Positions 34,430-43,154 of a DNA stretch of 64,000 bases are shown here, piece by piece. The position numbers and the translations under genes were made by a program. The notes beneath the pieces were generated by a model. The model had not been told where the DNA came from. It was given only the letters and a program-made list of their open reading frames with translations, and did no database searches. The DNA comes from an uncultured Lachnospiraceae bacterium (GTDB lineage Bacteria > Bacillota > Clostridia > Lachnospirales > Lachnospiraceae), in NCBI GenBank assembly GCA_905199445.1, contig CAJKGK010000002.1, positions 1 through 64,000 of the forward strand, in the 5' to 3' direction. The first letter of the stretch is position 1, and each line of letters opens with the position of its first letter.

Positions 34430-35272
34430 ATGGAATCTCATAACAATCAGAAAAAAATAGCAGTGATTAATGATATGACAGGCTTTGGACGTTGCGCACT
34501 TACAGTGGCCATCCCTGTCATTTCGGTTATGAAGGTACAGTGCTGCCCTGTACCCACATCGATCCTTTCCAATCATACGGCTTTTGAAAGCTGTTTTATC
34601 GATGACTACACAGATAAAATGGAGGCCTACATCGGGGAATGGAAAAAGCTGGGACTGGAATTTTCCGGAATTTACAGCGGTTTTCTGGGATCAGAGGATC
34701 AGATTCGTATTGTGACAGATTTCTTTAAAGATTTTAAGCGGGGAGAAACTCAGATTATCATTGATCCGGTGATGGGGGATCACGGAAAGGCCTACAGAAC
34801 TTACACACCTAAAATGTGTGAGGCTATGAAGGGCCTGGTGACTTATGGAAATATCCTGACCCCCAATGTGACAGAGGCCTGTATTTTGACAGATACGCCA
34901 TATAAGGAAACATGGACTTTTGAACAGTTGTGTGCCATGGCTCAGTCACTGTCTGCTATGGGACCGGAAAAAGTCGTGATTACAGGTGTACCTCGGGGCG
35001 GATTTTTAGGAAATTTCTGTTATGTACGTCAGGCAGATGGACATGGTGTCAGCCTGTTAAGTAAGATTAAGCAGACCGGGCGTTCCAGATGCGGCACAGG
35101 AGATTTATTTGCCTCGATCATTGCTGCGGATGCTGTCAACGGTGTTCCCTTTGCGGCGTCTGTGCGCAAGGCTTCCAAATTTATCAAGGCATGTATTGTT
35201 GAGTCTGAGAAAAGGGAAATACCGGTGACAGACGGCGTATGTTTTGAAGATTTATTGTATAAACTCAGATAA
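34430..35272 (+). CDS. Pyridoxal/pyridoxamine kinase
   Basis: The 280-residue ribokinase-fold protein resembles PdxY: it opens IAVINDMTGFGRCALTVAIPV, has YSGFLGS near residue 85, DPVMGDHGKAY (phosphate and metal), LTPNVTEACILT and the anion-hole/catalytic GTGDLFAS, where Asp is the base. It would phosphorylate pyridoxal to the cofactor PLP in the salvage route. AGTGAGGAGG lies before the ATG. The substrate call is by family resemblance to PdxK/PdxY and not to ThiD. Confidence 0.88.
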   Translation: MESHNNQKKIAVINDMTGFGRCALTVAIPVISVMKVQCCPVPTSILSNHTAFESCFIDDYTDKMEAYIGEWKKLGLEFSGIYSGFLGSEDQIRIVTDFFKDFKRGETQIIIDPVMGDHGKAYRTYTPKMCEAMKGLVTYGNILTPNVTEACILTDTPYKETWTFEQLCAMAQSLSAMGPEKVVITGVPRGGFLGNFCYVRQADGHGVSLLSKIKQTGRSRCGTGDLFASIIAADAVNGVPFAASVRKASKFIKACIVESEKREIPVTDGVCFEDLLYKLR

Positions 35273-35280
35273 CAGACAGA

Positions 35281-35314
35281 GAAGGGGTTCCGCAGGCCGG
35301 GGCGCCTTCTTTTT
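35281..35314 (+). terminator. Terminator after pyridoxal kinase gene
   Basis: GAAGGGG and CGCCTTC-type arms close a GC-rich loop, followed by five T. Pairing inside the loop is imperfect. Confidence 0.65.
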
Positions 35315-35407
35315 GTTTGGGCGGAATTCCTTTGACAAGTTGTGGAATTCTTTAGAAAAGAGTCTTGTTACTTTTCTGTAATAATTCTGAAAATTCTATG
35401 AAATATA

Positions 35408-35436
35408 TTGGATATAGGCTTTTGGTGCGTTATAAT
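35408..35436 (+). promoter_or_regulatory. tatD operon promoter
   Basis: TTGGAT (35408-35413) and TATAAT (35431-35436), spacing 17, 42 bases before the tatD start. Confidence 0.7.
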
Positions 35437-35477
35437 AAAAAAGAACCACAATATAAATATGAAAAGGACAGATATAA

Positions 35478-36254
35478 ATGATATTTGATACACATGCACA
35501 CTATGATGATCAGCGTTTTGATGAGGATCGGGATGAAGTGCTTTCCGGTTTAAAGGACAGGGGGGTTATGAAGCTTGTCAACGTTGGTGCAGATATACAG
35601 ACCACAAAAAACAGTATTGCGCTGGCGGATCGATATCCCTTTATATACGCGGCTGCGGGCGTGCACCCCAGTGATATTGATCAGATGAATGAGGAAACCT
35701 ATGCGTGGCTGGCTGCCCAGGCCGCCCATAAAAAGGTTGTGGCTATCGGTGAAATCGGTCTGGATTATTACTGGGATAAGGATCCAAAGGTTCGTGAAAA
35801 CCAGAAGGTATGGTTTGTCCGCCAGCTGGAGCTGGCAAGGCAGTGCCGTCTTCCGGTGATTATTCATTCAAGAGATGCTGCAGGGGACACGCTGGAGCTG
35901 ATGAAGGCCCATGCTTCCCAGATGGAAGGAGTGATTCACTGTTTTTCATCATCAGTAGAGATTGCCAGGGAATATCTGAAGATGAATTATTACATCGGTA
36001 TTGGCGGCGTAATCACCTTTAAAAATTCCAAAACACTGAAGGAGGTGGCGGCCTATACACCCCTTGATCGGATTGTCGTAGAGACGGACTGCCCTTATCT
36101 GGCGCCGGTGCCTTATCGGGGAAAACGTAATGATTCCGGTTATATTCCGTATGTGATTGATGCGATTGCGGAAATTAAGGGGATTTCCCGGGAAAAGGTG
36201 GAGGCGCAGACATGGAAGAATGCGCATTGTTTGTATCATCTGAAGGATGAGTGA
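35478..36254 (+). CDS. tatD: TatD-family metal-dependent hydrolase (DNase)
   Basis: The 258-residue amidohydrolase-fold protein has all the TatD metal ligands: DTHAHYDD (HxH) at the start, GEIGLDYYW (Glu), VIIHSRDA (His), VIHCFSSS (His) and ETDCPYLAP (Asp). TatD proteins act as 3'-5' DNases or related hydrolases in DNA repair. The ATG is preceded by AAAAGGACAG. It is the first gene of a tatD, lipoprotein, PBP cluster; the next gene starts 28 bases after the stop. Confidence 0.94.
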   Translation: MIFDTHAHYDDQRFDEDRDEVLSGLKDRGVMKLVNVGADIQTTKNSIALADRYPFIYAAAGVHPSDIDQMNEETYAWLAAQAAHKKVVAIGEIGLDYYWDKDPKVRENQKVWFVRQLELARQCRLPVIIHSRDAAGDTLELMKAHASQMEGVIHCFSSSVEIAREYLKMNYYIGIGGVITFKNSKTLKEVAAYTPLDRIVVETDCPYLAPVPYRGKRNDSGYIPYVIDAIAEIKGISREKVEAQTWKNAHCLYHLKDE

Positions 36255-36282
36255 CAGTCGTATAGGATTTGGAGGATTGGAA

Positions 36283-37422
36283 ATGAAATTTAACAGTAAA
36301 AGACTGGGTGTTTTATTGATATCAGCAATGATGATGGGGTTTTCTGTGATCGGTTTGTATGGGTGCTCTAAAAACGGCGATGGCGGAGCCGGCAAAGATG
36401 CTCCAATATCCGGTGAAAATGCAGCTGTGGAATCCGGGGAGATTAAAGCGGAGACCAGGCCCAGCAGTCTTAAACTGGGTGCATATAAAGACATTCATGT
36501 GACCGTAGAAAAAATTCCTGATGTGACAGAGGCCGATGTTATTAATGCCATTGAGTCCATTTTAGCCAATGCCACGGTGACAAATGAAAATACATCCAGG
36601 GCCGTAGCCGAAGGCGATACGGTGAATGTGAATTATGCAGGTTACATGGATGGGCAGGAAATCCAGGATTCTGCTGTGGCAGATTACAATATTCTCATTG
36701 GCTCCGGTGTGTTTTTTGACGGCGCCGAAAAAGAGCTGATCGGTGTCCTGCCTGGAGAAACAAAGGAGATTTCTGTAGTATTTCCGGAGGGATATCCTCA
36801 GGCAGAGCTTTCCGGAAAGTCAGCGGTTTATAAGGTGACAGTTAACTATATTGATGAGACTCAGCAGGCCGCGCTTACAGATGAATTTGTTGCCAGTATT
36901 TCAGACAGTCAAACCGTGGATGCGTTCAGACAGGAGGTCAAGGATACATTAACTGAAAGTCGGGAAAATGAGCGGCGCCTGGCAAAGGAGACGGCGGTAT
37001 GGAGTCAGGTGTTGGCGAATACCGATGATGTGGTTTTTAATTCTGACCAGGTTGAAGCCATTGTTGATGCGTATAAGGCATATGATGAAGCTGCGGCGAA
37101 AGATTTTGAGATGTCCCTGGAAGACTATGTGGTACAGTATCAGCAGATGGATTATGATACCTATATGAGCCAGCTGGAAAAGCTGGCCCAGGATGAAATC
37201 AGAGAAGAATTGACCGTGGAAGCCATTGCCAAGGCTGAAAATATTCATGGGGACAAGGCTACGGAGGCGGAGATTGAAAGATGTGCCCGGGAACTGGGCT
37301 ATGAAACGGTGGATGCTTATAAAAACAGCCGTTCTGATGAGGAAAAAAATTATGATGTGAAACGGATTCGGGTCATGGATTTTGTGATGTCTTGTGCACA
37401 GATAACGGAGGTGAATGAATGA
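36283..37422 (+). CDS. Lipoprotein with FKBP-type PPIase domain, trigger-factor-like
   Basis: The 379-residue protein begins with a lipoprotein signal (lipobox GLYGCSKN, Cys near residue 28) and a low-complexity linker. An FKBP domain lies at about residues 110-190 (GDTVNVNYAGYMDGQEI, GSGVFFDGAEKELIGVLPGE). An alpha-helical C-terminal region resembles the trigger-factor chaperone arm. It would be an extracytoplasmic foldase anchored to the outer face of the membrane. The start is set by GGAGGATTGG and the signal peptide. The stop overlaps the PBP start (ATGA), so the two are translated together, suggesting that the PBP is a client. Confidence 0.85.
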   Translation: MKFNSKRLGVLLISAMMMGFSVIGLYGCSKNGDGGAGKDAPISGENAAVESGEIKAETRPSSLKLGAYKDIHVTVEKIPDVTEADVINAIESILANATVTNENTSRAVAEGDTVNVNYAGYMDGQEIQDSAVADYNILIGSGVFFDGAEKELIGVLPGETKEISVVFPEGYPQAELSGKSAVYKVTVNYIDETQQAALTDEFVASISDSQTVDAFRQEVKDTLTESRENERRLAKETAVWSQVLANTDDVVFNSDQVEAIVDAYKAYDEAAAKDFEMSLEDYVVQYQQMDYDTYMSQLEKLAQDEIREELTVEAIAKAENIHGDKATEAEIERCARELGYETVDAYKNSRSDEEKNYDVKRIRVMDFVMSCAQITEVNE

Positions 37423-39479
37423 CAGTAAGAAAAAAGAAAAGCAGACATACAGGATTGATTATCGGAATGACATTATTGCTCCTTGCTGCATTGGCGGCGG
37501 CAGCCGGCGCGGGCTGGTATTTTATGGTTTATTTACCAGGCCAGCCAAAGGCGGAGGATACATTTAATGCTTATGTGGAGGCCGTGGAAGCTGGAAATTA
37601 TGAGGCTATATATGATATGGTGCATCCGGATGTGGGACAGAGTATTGACAGAGAGACACTGACGGCCCGTTATACGAATATTCTGGGCGGCATTGATGCC
37701 AGGAATGTGAAAATTACGCCTGTAAACAGTGAGGAAAAGAATGACCGGTGGACTTTCAATTTCAGAATGTCTATGGATACAGCCACGGGCAATATGGATA
37801 ACGGCTATTCCATGGAAATTGTAAAGGATGATCAGGGTCAGTATAAAATTTTATGGAGTTCCAACCTGATTTTTCCGGCGCTTAAAGATACGGATAAGGT
37901 TCGGGTGAATACGCTGGAAGCCAGCAGAGGAACGATTTATGACAGAAACGGCAGCCCGTTGGCCGTGAATGGTACTGCGGCCAGTATAGGTCTTGTGCCG
38001 GGCAAAATAAGCACTCAGACAGGGGATGAGGATCTGGACCGACTGGCCGAAATTCTGGAAGTTTCCAGAGAATTTATTGACAGCCAGTTAGGTGCCTCCT
38101 GGGTGACCAGTGATGTATTTGTGCCCATTCGAACCGTAGCAGCGGATGACCAGGAGATGATTGATCAGGCGCTGACTGTTCAGGGCGTGATGGTGAATGA
38201 GACACCGTCCAGGGAATATCCGTTGGGCAGTGCACTGGCACATCTGACAGGGTATGTTCAGGGGATCAGTGCCGAGGAACTGGAAGCGATGAGCGATCAG
38301 GGTTATGACAGCGAAAGTGTGATCGGGAAAGCCGGATTGGAGCAGCTTTATGAATCCACATTAAAAGGTGAGGATGGCTGCGAAATTTTAATCTTGAACA
38401 GCGATGGAACCAAAAAGGAAACTCTGGGTTATAAGGCGGCTGTCAATGGTCAGGATATCTATCTGAATATTGATACCCAGCTTCAGCTTCAGCTGTATGA
38501 GGCTTTAGGTGAGGACAAGGGCCTGGCTGTGGCTATGAATATGAAAACCGGTGAGGTGATGGCACTGGCCAGCACACCTTCTTATAATCCCAATGAATTT
38601 GTGGCCGGTATTCTGACAAGCCGGTGGGAAGAATTAAACAGTAATGAGGGTCAGCCTTTTTATAACAGATATGCATCCTCATGGGCACCGGGTTCTGTAT
38701 TCAAACCGATAACGGCAGCCATCGGCCTTACCAATAAAACCATTGATCCCAACGCCGTTGAGCCAAGTAACGGCCTTAGCTGGCAAAAGGATTCTTCCTG
38801 GGGAAATCTGACGGTGACAACACTGGAAACTTATGGAGATGTAACCTTGAAAAAGGCAATTGCCTATTCAGATAATATTTATTTTGCAAAAAAGACCATT
38901 GGTATGGGCCGGGATGCTTTTGTGTCCGGTTTAGATGCGATGGGCTTTGGAGAAGCGCTGCCCTTTACCATTGGGCTGGCAAATTCCACTTATGGCACAT
39001 TGCGTGAGAGCAATGATGAGATTTTGCTTGGGAACAGCGGCTATGGTCAGGGAGAAATGCTTGTGAATCCTGTTCACCTGGCATCAATTTATACTGCGTT
39101 TAAAAATGACGGAGATATCATCGTTCCCCAGCTGATGAAAGATTCGGAAATTACTTTTTGGAAGGAAAATGTATTTGACAGTGAAGCTGTAAATACGGTG
39201 GCGGATGCCATGCGCATGGTGATCAGCGAGGGGACGGGAACCGAAGCCCAGATCAGCAGTCTGGCGCTGGCCGGCAAGACCGGTACAGCAGAGATCAAGG
39301 CCTCTCAGGATGATACGACAGGAACCGAGCTGGGGTGGTTTTTAGCCTATGAGGCTGACAATAACGATGATCCCCTTTTGATTCTGATGATGATTGAAGA
39401 TGTCAAAGACAGAGGCGGCAGCCACTATGTGGTGCCAAAGGTGAGGGATGTATTTTCTCTCTACAGAGGTGTGGGCTGA
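37419..39479 (+). CDS. Class B penicillin-binding protein with MecA-type N-terminal domain
   Basis: The 686-residue protein has an N-terminal anchor helix (about residues 11-34) and an NTF2-like MecA_N domain (about 40-150). A PBP dimerisation domain (about 165-320, beginning ASRGTIYDRNGSPLAVN) and a transpeptidase domain follow. The catalytic motifs are SVFK near residue 425, SDN in AIAYSDNIYF and KTGTAE near 620. It crosslinks peptidoglycan outside the membrane. The MecA_N domain also occurs in low-affinity PBPs, but resistance cannot be inferred. It is translationally coupled to the preceding foldase lipoprotein. Confidence 0.93.
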   Translation: MTVRKKKSRHTGLIIGMTLLLLAALAAAAGAGWYFMVYLPGQPKAEDTFNAYVEAVEAGNYEAIYDMVHPDVGQSIDRETLTARYTNILGGIDARNVKITPVNSEEKNDRWTFNFRMSMDTATGNMDNGYSMEIVKDDQGQYKILWSSNLIFPALKDTDKVRVNTLEASRGTIYDRNGSPLAVNGTAASIGLVPGKISTQTGDEDLDRLAEILEVSREFIDSQLGASWVTSDVFVPIRTVAADDQEMIDQALTVQGVMVNETPSREYPLGSALAHLTGYVQGISAEELEAMSDQGYDSESVIGKAGLEQLYESTLKGEDGCEILILNSDGTKKETLGYKAAVNGQDIYLNIDTQLQLQLYEALGEDKGLAVAMNMKTGEVMALASTPSYNPNEFVAGILTSRWEELNSNEGQPFYNRYASSWAPGSVFKPITAAIGLTNKTIDPNAVEPSNGLSWQKDSSWGNLTVTTLETYGDVTLKKAIAYSDNIYFAKKTIGMGRDAFVSGLDAMGFGEALPFTIGLANSTYGTLRESNDEILLGNSGYGQGEMLVNPVHLASIYTAFKNDGDIIVPQLMKDSEITFWKENVFDSEAVNTVADAMRMVISEGTGTEAQISSLALAGKTGTAEIKASQDDTTGTELGWFLAYEADNNDDPLLILMMIEDVKDRGGSHYVVPKVRDVFSLYRGVG

Positions 39480-39492
39480 ATGGCCGATGACT

Positions 39493-39545
39493 AAAACAGG
39501 GATTTGAATCCACAAAATATATATGGATTCAAATCCCTGTTTTTT
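39493..39545. terminator. Bidirectional terminator between PBP and the small decarboxylase subunit
   Basis: AAACAGGGATTTGAATCCA and TGGATTCAAATCCCTGTTT form a near-perfect 18-bp stem. T runs follow on the plus strand and the A run on the left serves the minus strand. The minus-strand gene ends inside its right edge. Confidence 0.93.
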
Positions 39546-39681
39546 ATTTTTTCCTCTTAGAGCGTATGGTGGACAGTTTCCCCAGCGCCCACACAAAAAG
39601 CATAATCAAAAGTGTCGCTGTAAAAATTCCAGCCATGCCTTTTCCCATAATTTCCAGTGCAATTAAAAAATTTTCCATCAT
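39544..39681 (-). CDS. Small OadG-like (gamma) subunit of a Na+-translocating decarboxylase
   Basis: The 45-residue protein has one membrane helix (IMGKGMAGIFTATLLIMLFVW) and a basic tail, SKRKK. The MGKGMAGIF text is the typical start of OAD_gamma proteins, which bind the beta subunit and help assemble the pump. GGAGG lies eight bases before the ATG. It follows the beta-subunit gene after 15 bases on the same strand. It is shorter than typical OadG, lacking the Pro-rich and His-rich C-terminal domain. A reader scanning only long frames would miss it. Confidence 0.8.
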   Translation of the reverse strand: MMENFLIALEIMGKGMAGIFTATLLIMLFVWALGKLSTIRSKRKK

Positions 39682-39696
39682 AATTTTAGCCTCCAA

Positions 39697-40833
39697 TCAC
39701 AGATAACTGGATACGATCTGAATGACAAGACCGCCGGCAATAACCGAAGCGATCTGGCCGGACACATTGGCGCCGGCTGCATGCATAAGAATAATGTTTC
39801 CACGTTCTTCTTCTCCGGCCAGCTTCTGGACAACGCGGGAGGCCATTGGAAATGCAGAAATTCCTGCGGCTCCGATCATTGGATTGATTTTCTTTTTCCG
39901 GAAAAGATTAAGGAATTTGGCCAGAAGAACGCCGCCCACAGTGTCAAATACAAAGGCCAGTAGGCCGATACCCATGATTAGAATGGTATTGATATTGACA
40001 AAGGCTTCAGCCCGCATACTGAAGGAAATTGTAATTCCAAGGAGCAGGGTGATCAGATTGGTCAGCGTTGTTTGGGCCGTTTCCGACAGTGTGCCTAAAA
40101 CGCCACATTCTCTAAGCAGATTTCCGAACATGAGGAAGCCTACAAGGGAAATGGATGCAGGTGCAATGAAACCTACAATAATGGTTACAGTAATGGGAAA
40201 TGCGATTCGGACAATTTTGGATACCTGAGCAGGGTGATATTCCATGTGAATCCGACGTTCATTTTTCGTTGTGATGGCCTTAATGACCAGCGGCTGAATG
40301 ATTGGGACAAGGGCCATGTAAGAATAGGCGGCTACGGCGATGGCTCCCACATAGTTAGAGTCCAGCACCTGGGAGACAAGAATGGCGGTTGGTCCGTCTG
40401 CAGCGCCAATGATGCCGGCCGAAGCGGCGTCCTGAAGAGAAAAACCCATCAGAGCTGCCGCACAGATGGCAAAGAAAATACCAAACTGAGCCGCTGCTCC
40501 GAAAAGAAACATGACCGGGTTGGCCAACAGAGGGCCAAAGTCAATCATAGCGCCGATTCCGATGAAAAGAAGCAGCGGCAGTGCCTCGGAAGCCTCGATT
40601 CCGGTTTCGAACAGCCATTGAATAATACCGCTTGTTTCTCCCACACCCTCTGTTATCTGATTAATTGCTCCGGAGAGCGGAAGATTGACAAGAATGGCGC
40701 CAAAGCCCATGGGCAGCAGCAGTGCCGGCTCACATCCTTTTTTGATTGCCATGTAAATCAGGCCGATGCCGACCAGATACATGATACATTGCTGCCATGT
40801 GACAGCCTGAAGTCCTTCCAGAAGAAAATCCAT
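39697..40833 (-). CDS. oadB: Sodium-translocating decarboxylase, beta subunit
   Basis: The 378-residue, about eleven-helix protein matches OadB/GcdB/MmdB: AIKKGCEPALLLPMGFGAILVNLP, GIGAMIDFGPLL (with the Na+-site Asp), the GIIGAADGPTAILVSQVL region (another conserved Asp) and HAAGANVSGQIASVIAGG at the end. It decarboxylates carboxybiotin and exports Na+. The alpha and biotin-carrier subunits are not in the window, so oxaloacetate, methylmalonyl-CoA or glutaconyl-CoA specificity is open. The leader carries a yybP-ykoY riboswitch and a terminator, so expression is predicted to depend on Mn2+. Confidence 0.92.
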   Translation of the reverse strand: MDFLLEGLQAVTWQQCIMYLVGIGLIYMAIKKGCEPALLLPMGFGAILVNLPLSGAINQITEGVGETSGIIQWLFETGIEASEALPLLLFIGIGAMIDFGPLLANPVMFLFGAAAQFGIFFAICAAALMGFSLQDAASAGIIGAADGPTAILVSQVLDSNYVGAIAVAAYSYMALVPIIQPLVIKAITTKNERRIHMEYHPAQVSKIVRIAFPITVTIIVGFIAPASISLVGFLMFGNLLRECGVLGTLSETAQTTLTNLITLLLGITISFSMRAEAFVNINTILIMGIGLLAFVFDTVGGVLLAKFLNLFRKKKINPMIGAAGISAFPMASRVVQKLAGEEERGNIILMHAAGANVSGQIASVIAGGLVIQIVSSYL

Positions 40834-40898
40834 AAAAACACCCCTTTACATTAAAATAAAATTTGTATATGGAACACAATATATAAAAAAATATATAT

Positions 40899-40941
40899 AA
40901 AAAAGACTTTTATTACAGACTGCTTCTGTAATAAAAGTCTT
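40899..40941 (-). terminator. Riboswitch-controlled terminator before oadB
   Basis: On the minus strand AAGACTTTTATTACAGA pairs with TCTGTAATAAAAGTCTT and is followed by T. Its left arm overlaps the last bases of the riboswitch P1 helix (AAGACTTTT), so the two structures exclude each other. Ligand binding should therefore favour readthrough. Confidence 0.85.
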
Positions 40942-41022
40942 GCCATTCAAACCAGCGAGCGGATATTCTTATCGTACTGACGCCTGAAGGTCCATAATCA
41001 TTATGGCGGCTACTCCCCTTTA
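40933..41022 (-). promoter_or_regulatory. yybP-ykoY (Mn2+) riboswitch
   Basis: The minus strand starts AAAGGGGAGTAGC, the signature L1 segment of this class, and ends GGCAAGACTTTT, the matching 3' strand. Between them are GCCGCCATAATGATTATGG and GTCAGTACGATAAGAATATCC, placed as expected for the two legs. The class is known to bind Mn2+ and usually controls Mn exporters, P-type ATPases or TerC proteins. Assigned by eye. Confidence 0.8.
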
Positions 41023-41031
41023 TTAAATACT

Positions 41032-41059
41032 ATTATACTCTGATTTGTTGATGTGTCTA
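41032..41059 (-). promoter_or_regulatory. oadB promoter
   Basis: Minus-strand TAGACA (41054-41059) and TATAAT (41032-41037), spacing 16. The predicted start lies just before the riboswitch. Confidence 0.7.
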
Positions 41060-41067
41060 CCATAAAA

Positions 41068-42378
41068 TCATGAAATATGTGTATCATTTAAGTCATAATT
41101 GATAATTGTATAATCGATTTCTTCCAAAACATCATCGGGCATTCCAAATAGCCCGTCCTGGTCAATGGAAATCTGCACAGGAATGGTGACAGGATCACTG
41201 TAGGGTACCTGTTCCAGATGGGATCTGAAGATATCAATGGCATTGAGAACATAATCGCTGATGAAAGCCTCATCATCCAGACTGGCCATTTCGCTGTTGA
41301 CCGATGGGTCCATACTTTCATAAAGCTGTTGGATCTGAGCATCGCAGGCATTATAAATATCGATGGGTGTAATAGTGACCGAAAGATTACCTTTACTGTC
41401 GGCAGGTCCAACCTCATATTTGGCACACTGATAAATATCGTTGATGAGCAAAGCGGCTTCGGTCAGCAATTCCTGTGAAATGACACTATTTTCTTCATCT
41501 TCCAGGCTGTCGGGCTGTTCAAACCCAAGATAAGACAGGAAAACCCAGGATTCGTAATACAGCGCAGAAATATAGGCGTCTTCCAGTTCGCTTTCTGAGA
41601 TATCGACGTATTGAGGCAGATCGGAAAAGTTTGCCAGATATAATGCATCCAGATAGGCTTTTACGTAACCGCTGCATTCGAAGTTGATTTGTTCCAGCCG
41701 GGAAACCTGAGGATAGGGTTCCTCATCCAGCAGGTCAAAGCCTTTGATGGATGCGATCATCAGCTGTTTGAGCGCATCGGCGTCTATGGACATATTTTCC
41801 GGCTGAGACCCGGTGACGGAAATATTGACTGTAACGGTTGTCGGGGTATCTGCGCCGATGAGCTGAGTTTCAAACATGGTGATTACCTGGTCAAGGTAGG
41901 TTTTTTCAAACTGTTCATCACTAAGCTCTGAAAATTCCAGAGAATTATTTCTCAGATAAAAATCATAATAGTAGTCATCCAGATCCTGGGCCAGGTCCAC
42001 CAATACAGTAACCGGATGCACGCGAACCGTGATATTACCGTTTTCATCTGCATCGGAAAGATCAAAGGTTGCCTTGGCGATCATATTTTTAAGAAGATCC
42101 TGTACAAGCTGTACAGAGCTGTCACAGGGTACAGGCAGGCCGATATATTTAAGGAAAACCATGGTCATATCATTGAGCGTCCGAGTGTAAGTGCTGTCGA
42201 TGGCAGCCTTCATTTTCCCACCGATTGGGGCTGAGGGCGATACCTCTCCCAGATAAAGACTGTCAATGCATGCCTTGGAAAATCCTTCATAGTCGGTTCT
42301 TTCTTCACAGCCCGCCAGAAAAATCAAGGACGCAGCCATGGTGATTGCCAATATCAGCCTGTGTACAGGATTTTTCAA
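41068..42378 (-). CDS. Two-domain lipoprotein, family unknown
   Basis: The 436-residue protein has a lipoprotein signal with lipobox FLAGCEE (Cys near residue 24). It contains two related domains of about 190-200 residues. The second (from about residue 235: FECSGYVKAYLDALYL ... ITPIDIYNACD ... YSDPVTIPVQI ... IDYTIINYDL) is clearly homologous to the single domain of the neighbouring lipoprotein. The first is a more diverged copy (YEGFSKACIDSLYLGE at the start). The composition is very acidic. It is probably anchored on the outer face of the membrane. I do not recognise a function. The gene follows its paralog after 13 bases. Confidence 0.75.
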   Translation of the reverse strand: MKNPVHRLILAITMAASLIFLAGCEERTDYEGFSKACIDSLYLGEVSPSAPIGGKMKAAIDSTYTRTLNDMTMVFLKYIGLPVPCDSSVQLVQDLLKNMIAKATFDLSDADENGNITVRVHPVTVLVDLAQDLDDYYYDFYLRNNSLEFSELSDEQFEKTYLDQVITMFETQLIGADTPTTVTVNISVTGSQPENMSIDADALKQLMIASIKGFDLLDEEPYPQVSRLEQINFECSGYVKAYLDALYLANFSDLPQYVDISESELEDAYISALYYESWVFLSYLGFEQPDSLEDEENSVISQELLTEAALLINDIYQCAKYEVGPADSKGNLSVTITPIDIYNACDAQIQQLYESMDPSVNSEMASLDDEAFISDYVLNAIDIFRSHLEQVPYSDPVTIPVQISIDQDGLFGMPDDVLEEIDYTIINYDLNDTHIS

Positions 42379-42391
42379 TAAGATCTCCTCC

Positions 42392-43048
42392 TTAATCCAA
42401 AGTATAATTGATAAGTGTCATGTCAATTTCCTGCTGTTCTTCATCGGTGATGCCATAAACATTATTGCTGTCAGGTACAACATGAACAGTAATGGTGACA
42501 GGATCGCTGTAAGCTATCGGATCCAGATGCTTGCGGAAAATTTCGATAACAGGATCCATAAAGGCATGGATGTATTCCTCGTCAGTATAATCCGAGAATT
42601 CATAATTGTTATTCCGTTCGGCAAACTCTGTGCCAAAGTTCATGATTTCCTCATAAACATCATTATAAATATCAATGGGTGTAATCACAATGTCTACGTA
42701 GCCGTCTTTATCGGCTTCTTTGACTTCGTATTTGGAATAGGAATAAATATCCTTCATTAATTCCATAACTTCATTGTATACATCATCCGGAAGATCTTCT
42801 TTAGTCAGGCCCAGAAAGTCCAGAAGCACCTGAGATTCAATGTCAATTCCTTCAAGATAGATCTCTTCGACCTCATCCTTGCTGGTCTGGGTGTCAGTGA
42901 CATGGCGGGCAAAGTCTCCTTTGTACATGGCATCCAGCATACCTTTGATATATCCCGAACAGTCAAAACGCTGACTGCAGCCTGCCAGAATCGATGCAGT
43001 CATCATAAGAATTAAAAGACAGGCTATGATTTTTTTTGTGGTTTTCAT
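42392..43048 (-). CDS. Single-domain lipoprotein, paralog of the adjacent gene
   Basis: The 218-residue protein has a lipobox SILAGCSQ (Cys near residue 24) and one domain with FDCSGYIKGMLDAMYKGD, ITPIDIYNDVYEE, YSDPVTITVHV and IDMTLINYTLD, all repeated in the downstream gene. The fold is probably alpha/beta with a C-terminal strand. No catalytic motif is evident. GGGGAGA precedes the ATG. A minus-strand promoter lies 42 bases upstream. This looks like a tandem duplication followed by domain fusion. Confidence 0.75.
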   Translation of the reverse strand: MKTTKKIIACLLILMMTASILAGCSQRFDCSGYIKGMLDAMYKGDFARHVTDTQTSKDEVEEIYLEGIDIESQVLLDFLGLTKEDLPDDVYNEVMELMKDIYSYSKYEVKEADKDGYVDIVITPIDIYNDVYEEIMNFGTEFAERNNNYEFSDYTDEEYIHAFMDPVIEIFRKHLDPIAYSDPVTITVHVVPDSNNVYGITDEEQQEIDMTLINYTLD

Positions 43049-43089
43049 ACAAATCTCCCCTCGGTATTTAATATTTGTATGTCTATTTT

Positions 43090-43117
43090 ATCATATAATA
43101 TGCCAATATTCAATCAA
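43090..43117 (-). promoter_or_regulatory. Promoter of the lipoprotein pair
   Basis: Minus-strand TTGATT (43112-43117) and TATGAT (43090-43095), spacing 16. Confidence 0.55.
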
Positions 43118-43154
43118 ATTCGATCAAAGCCGAATTGGAATTTAAGCCTGCATC

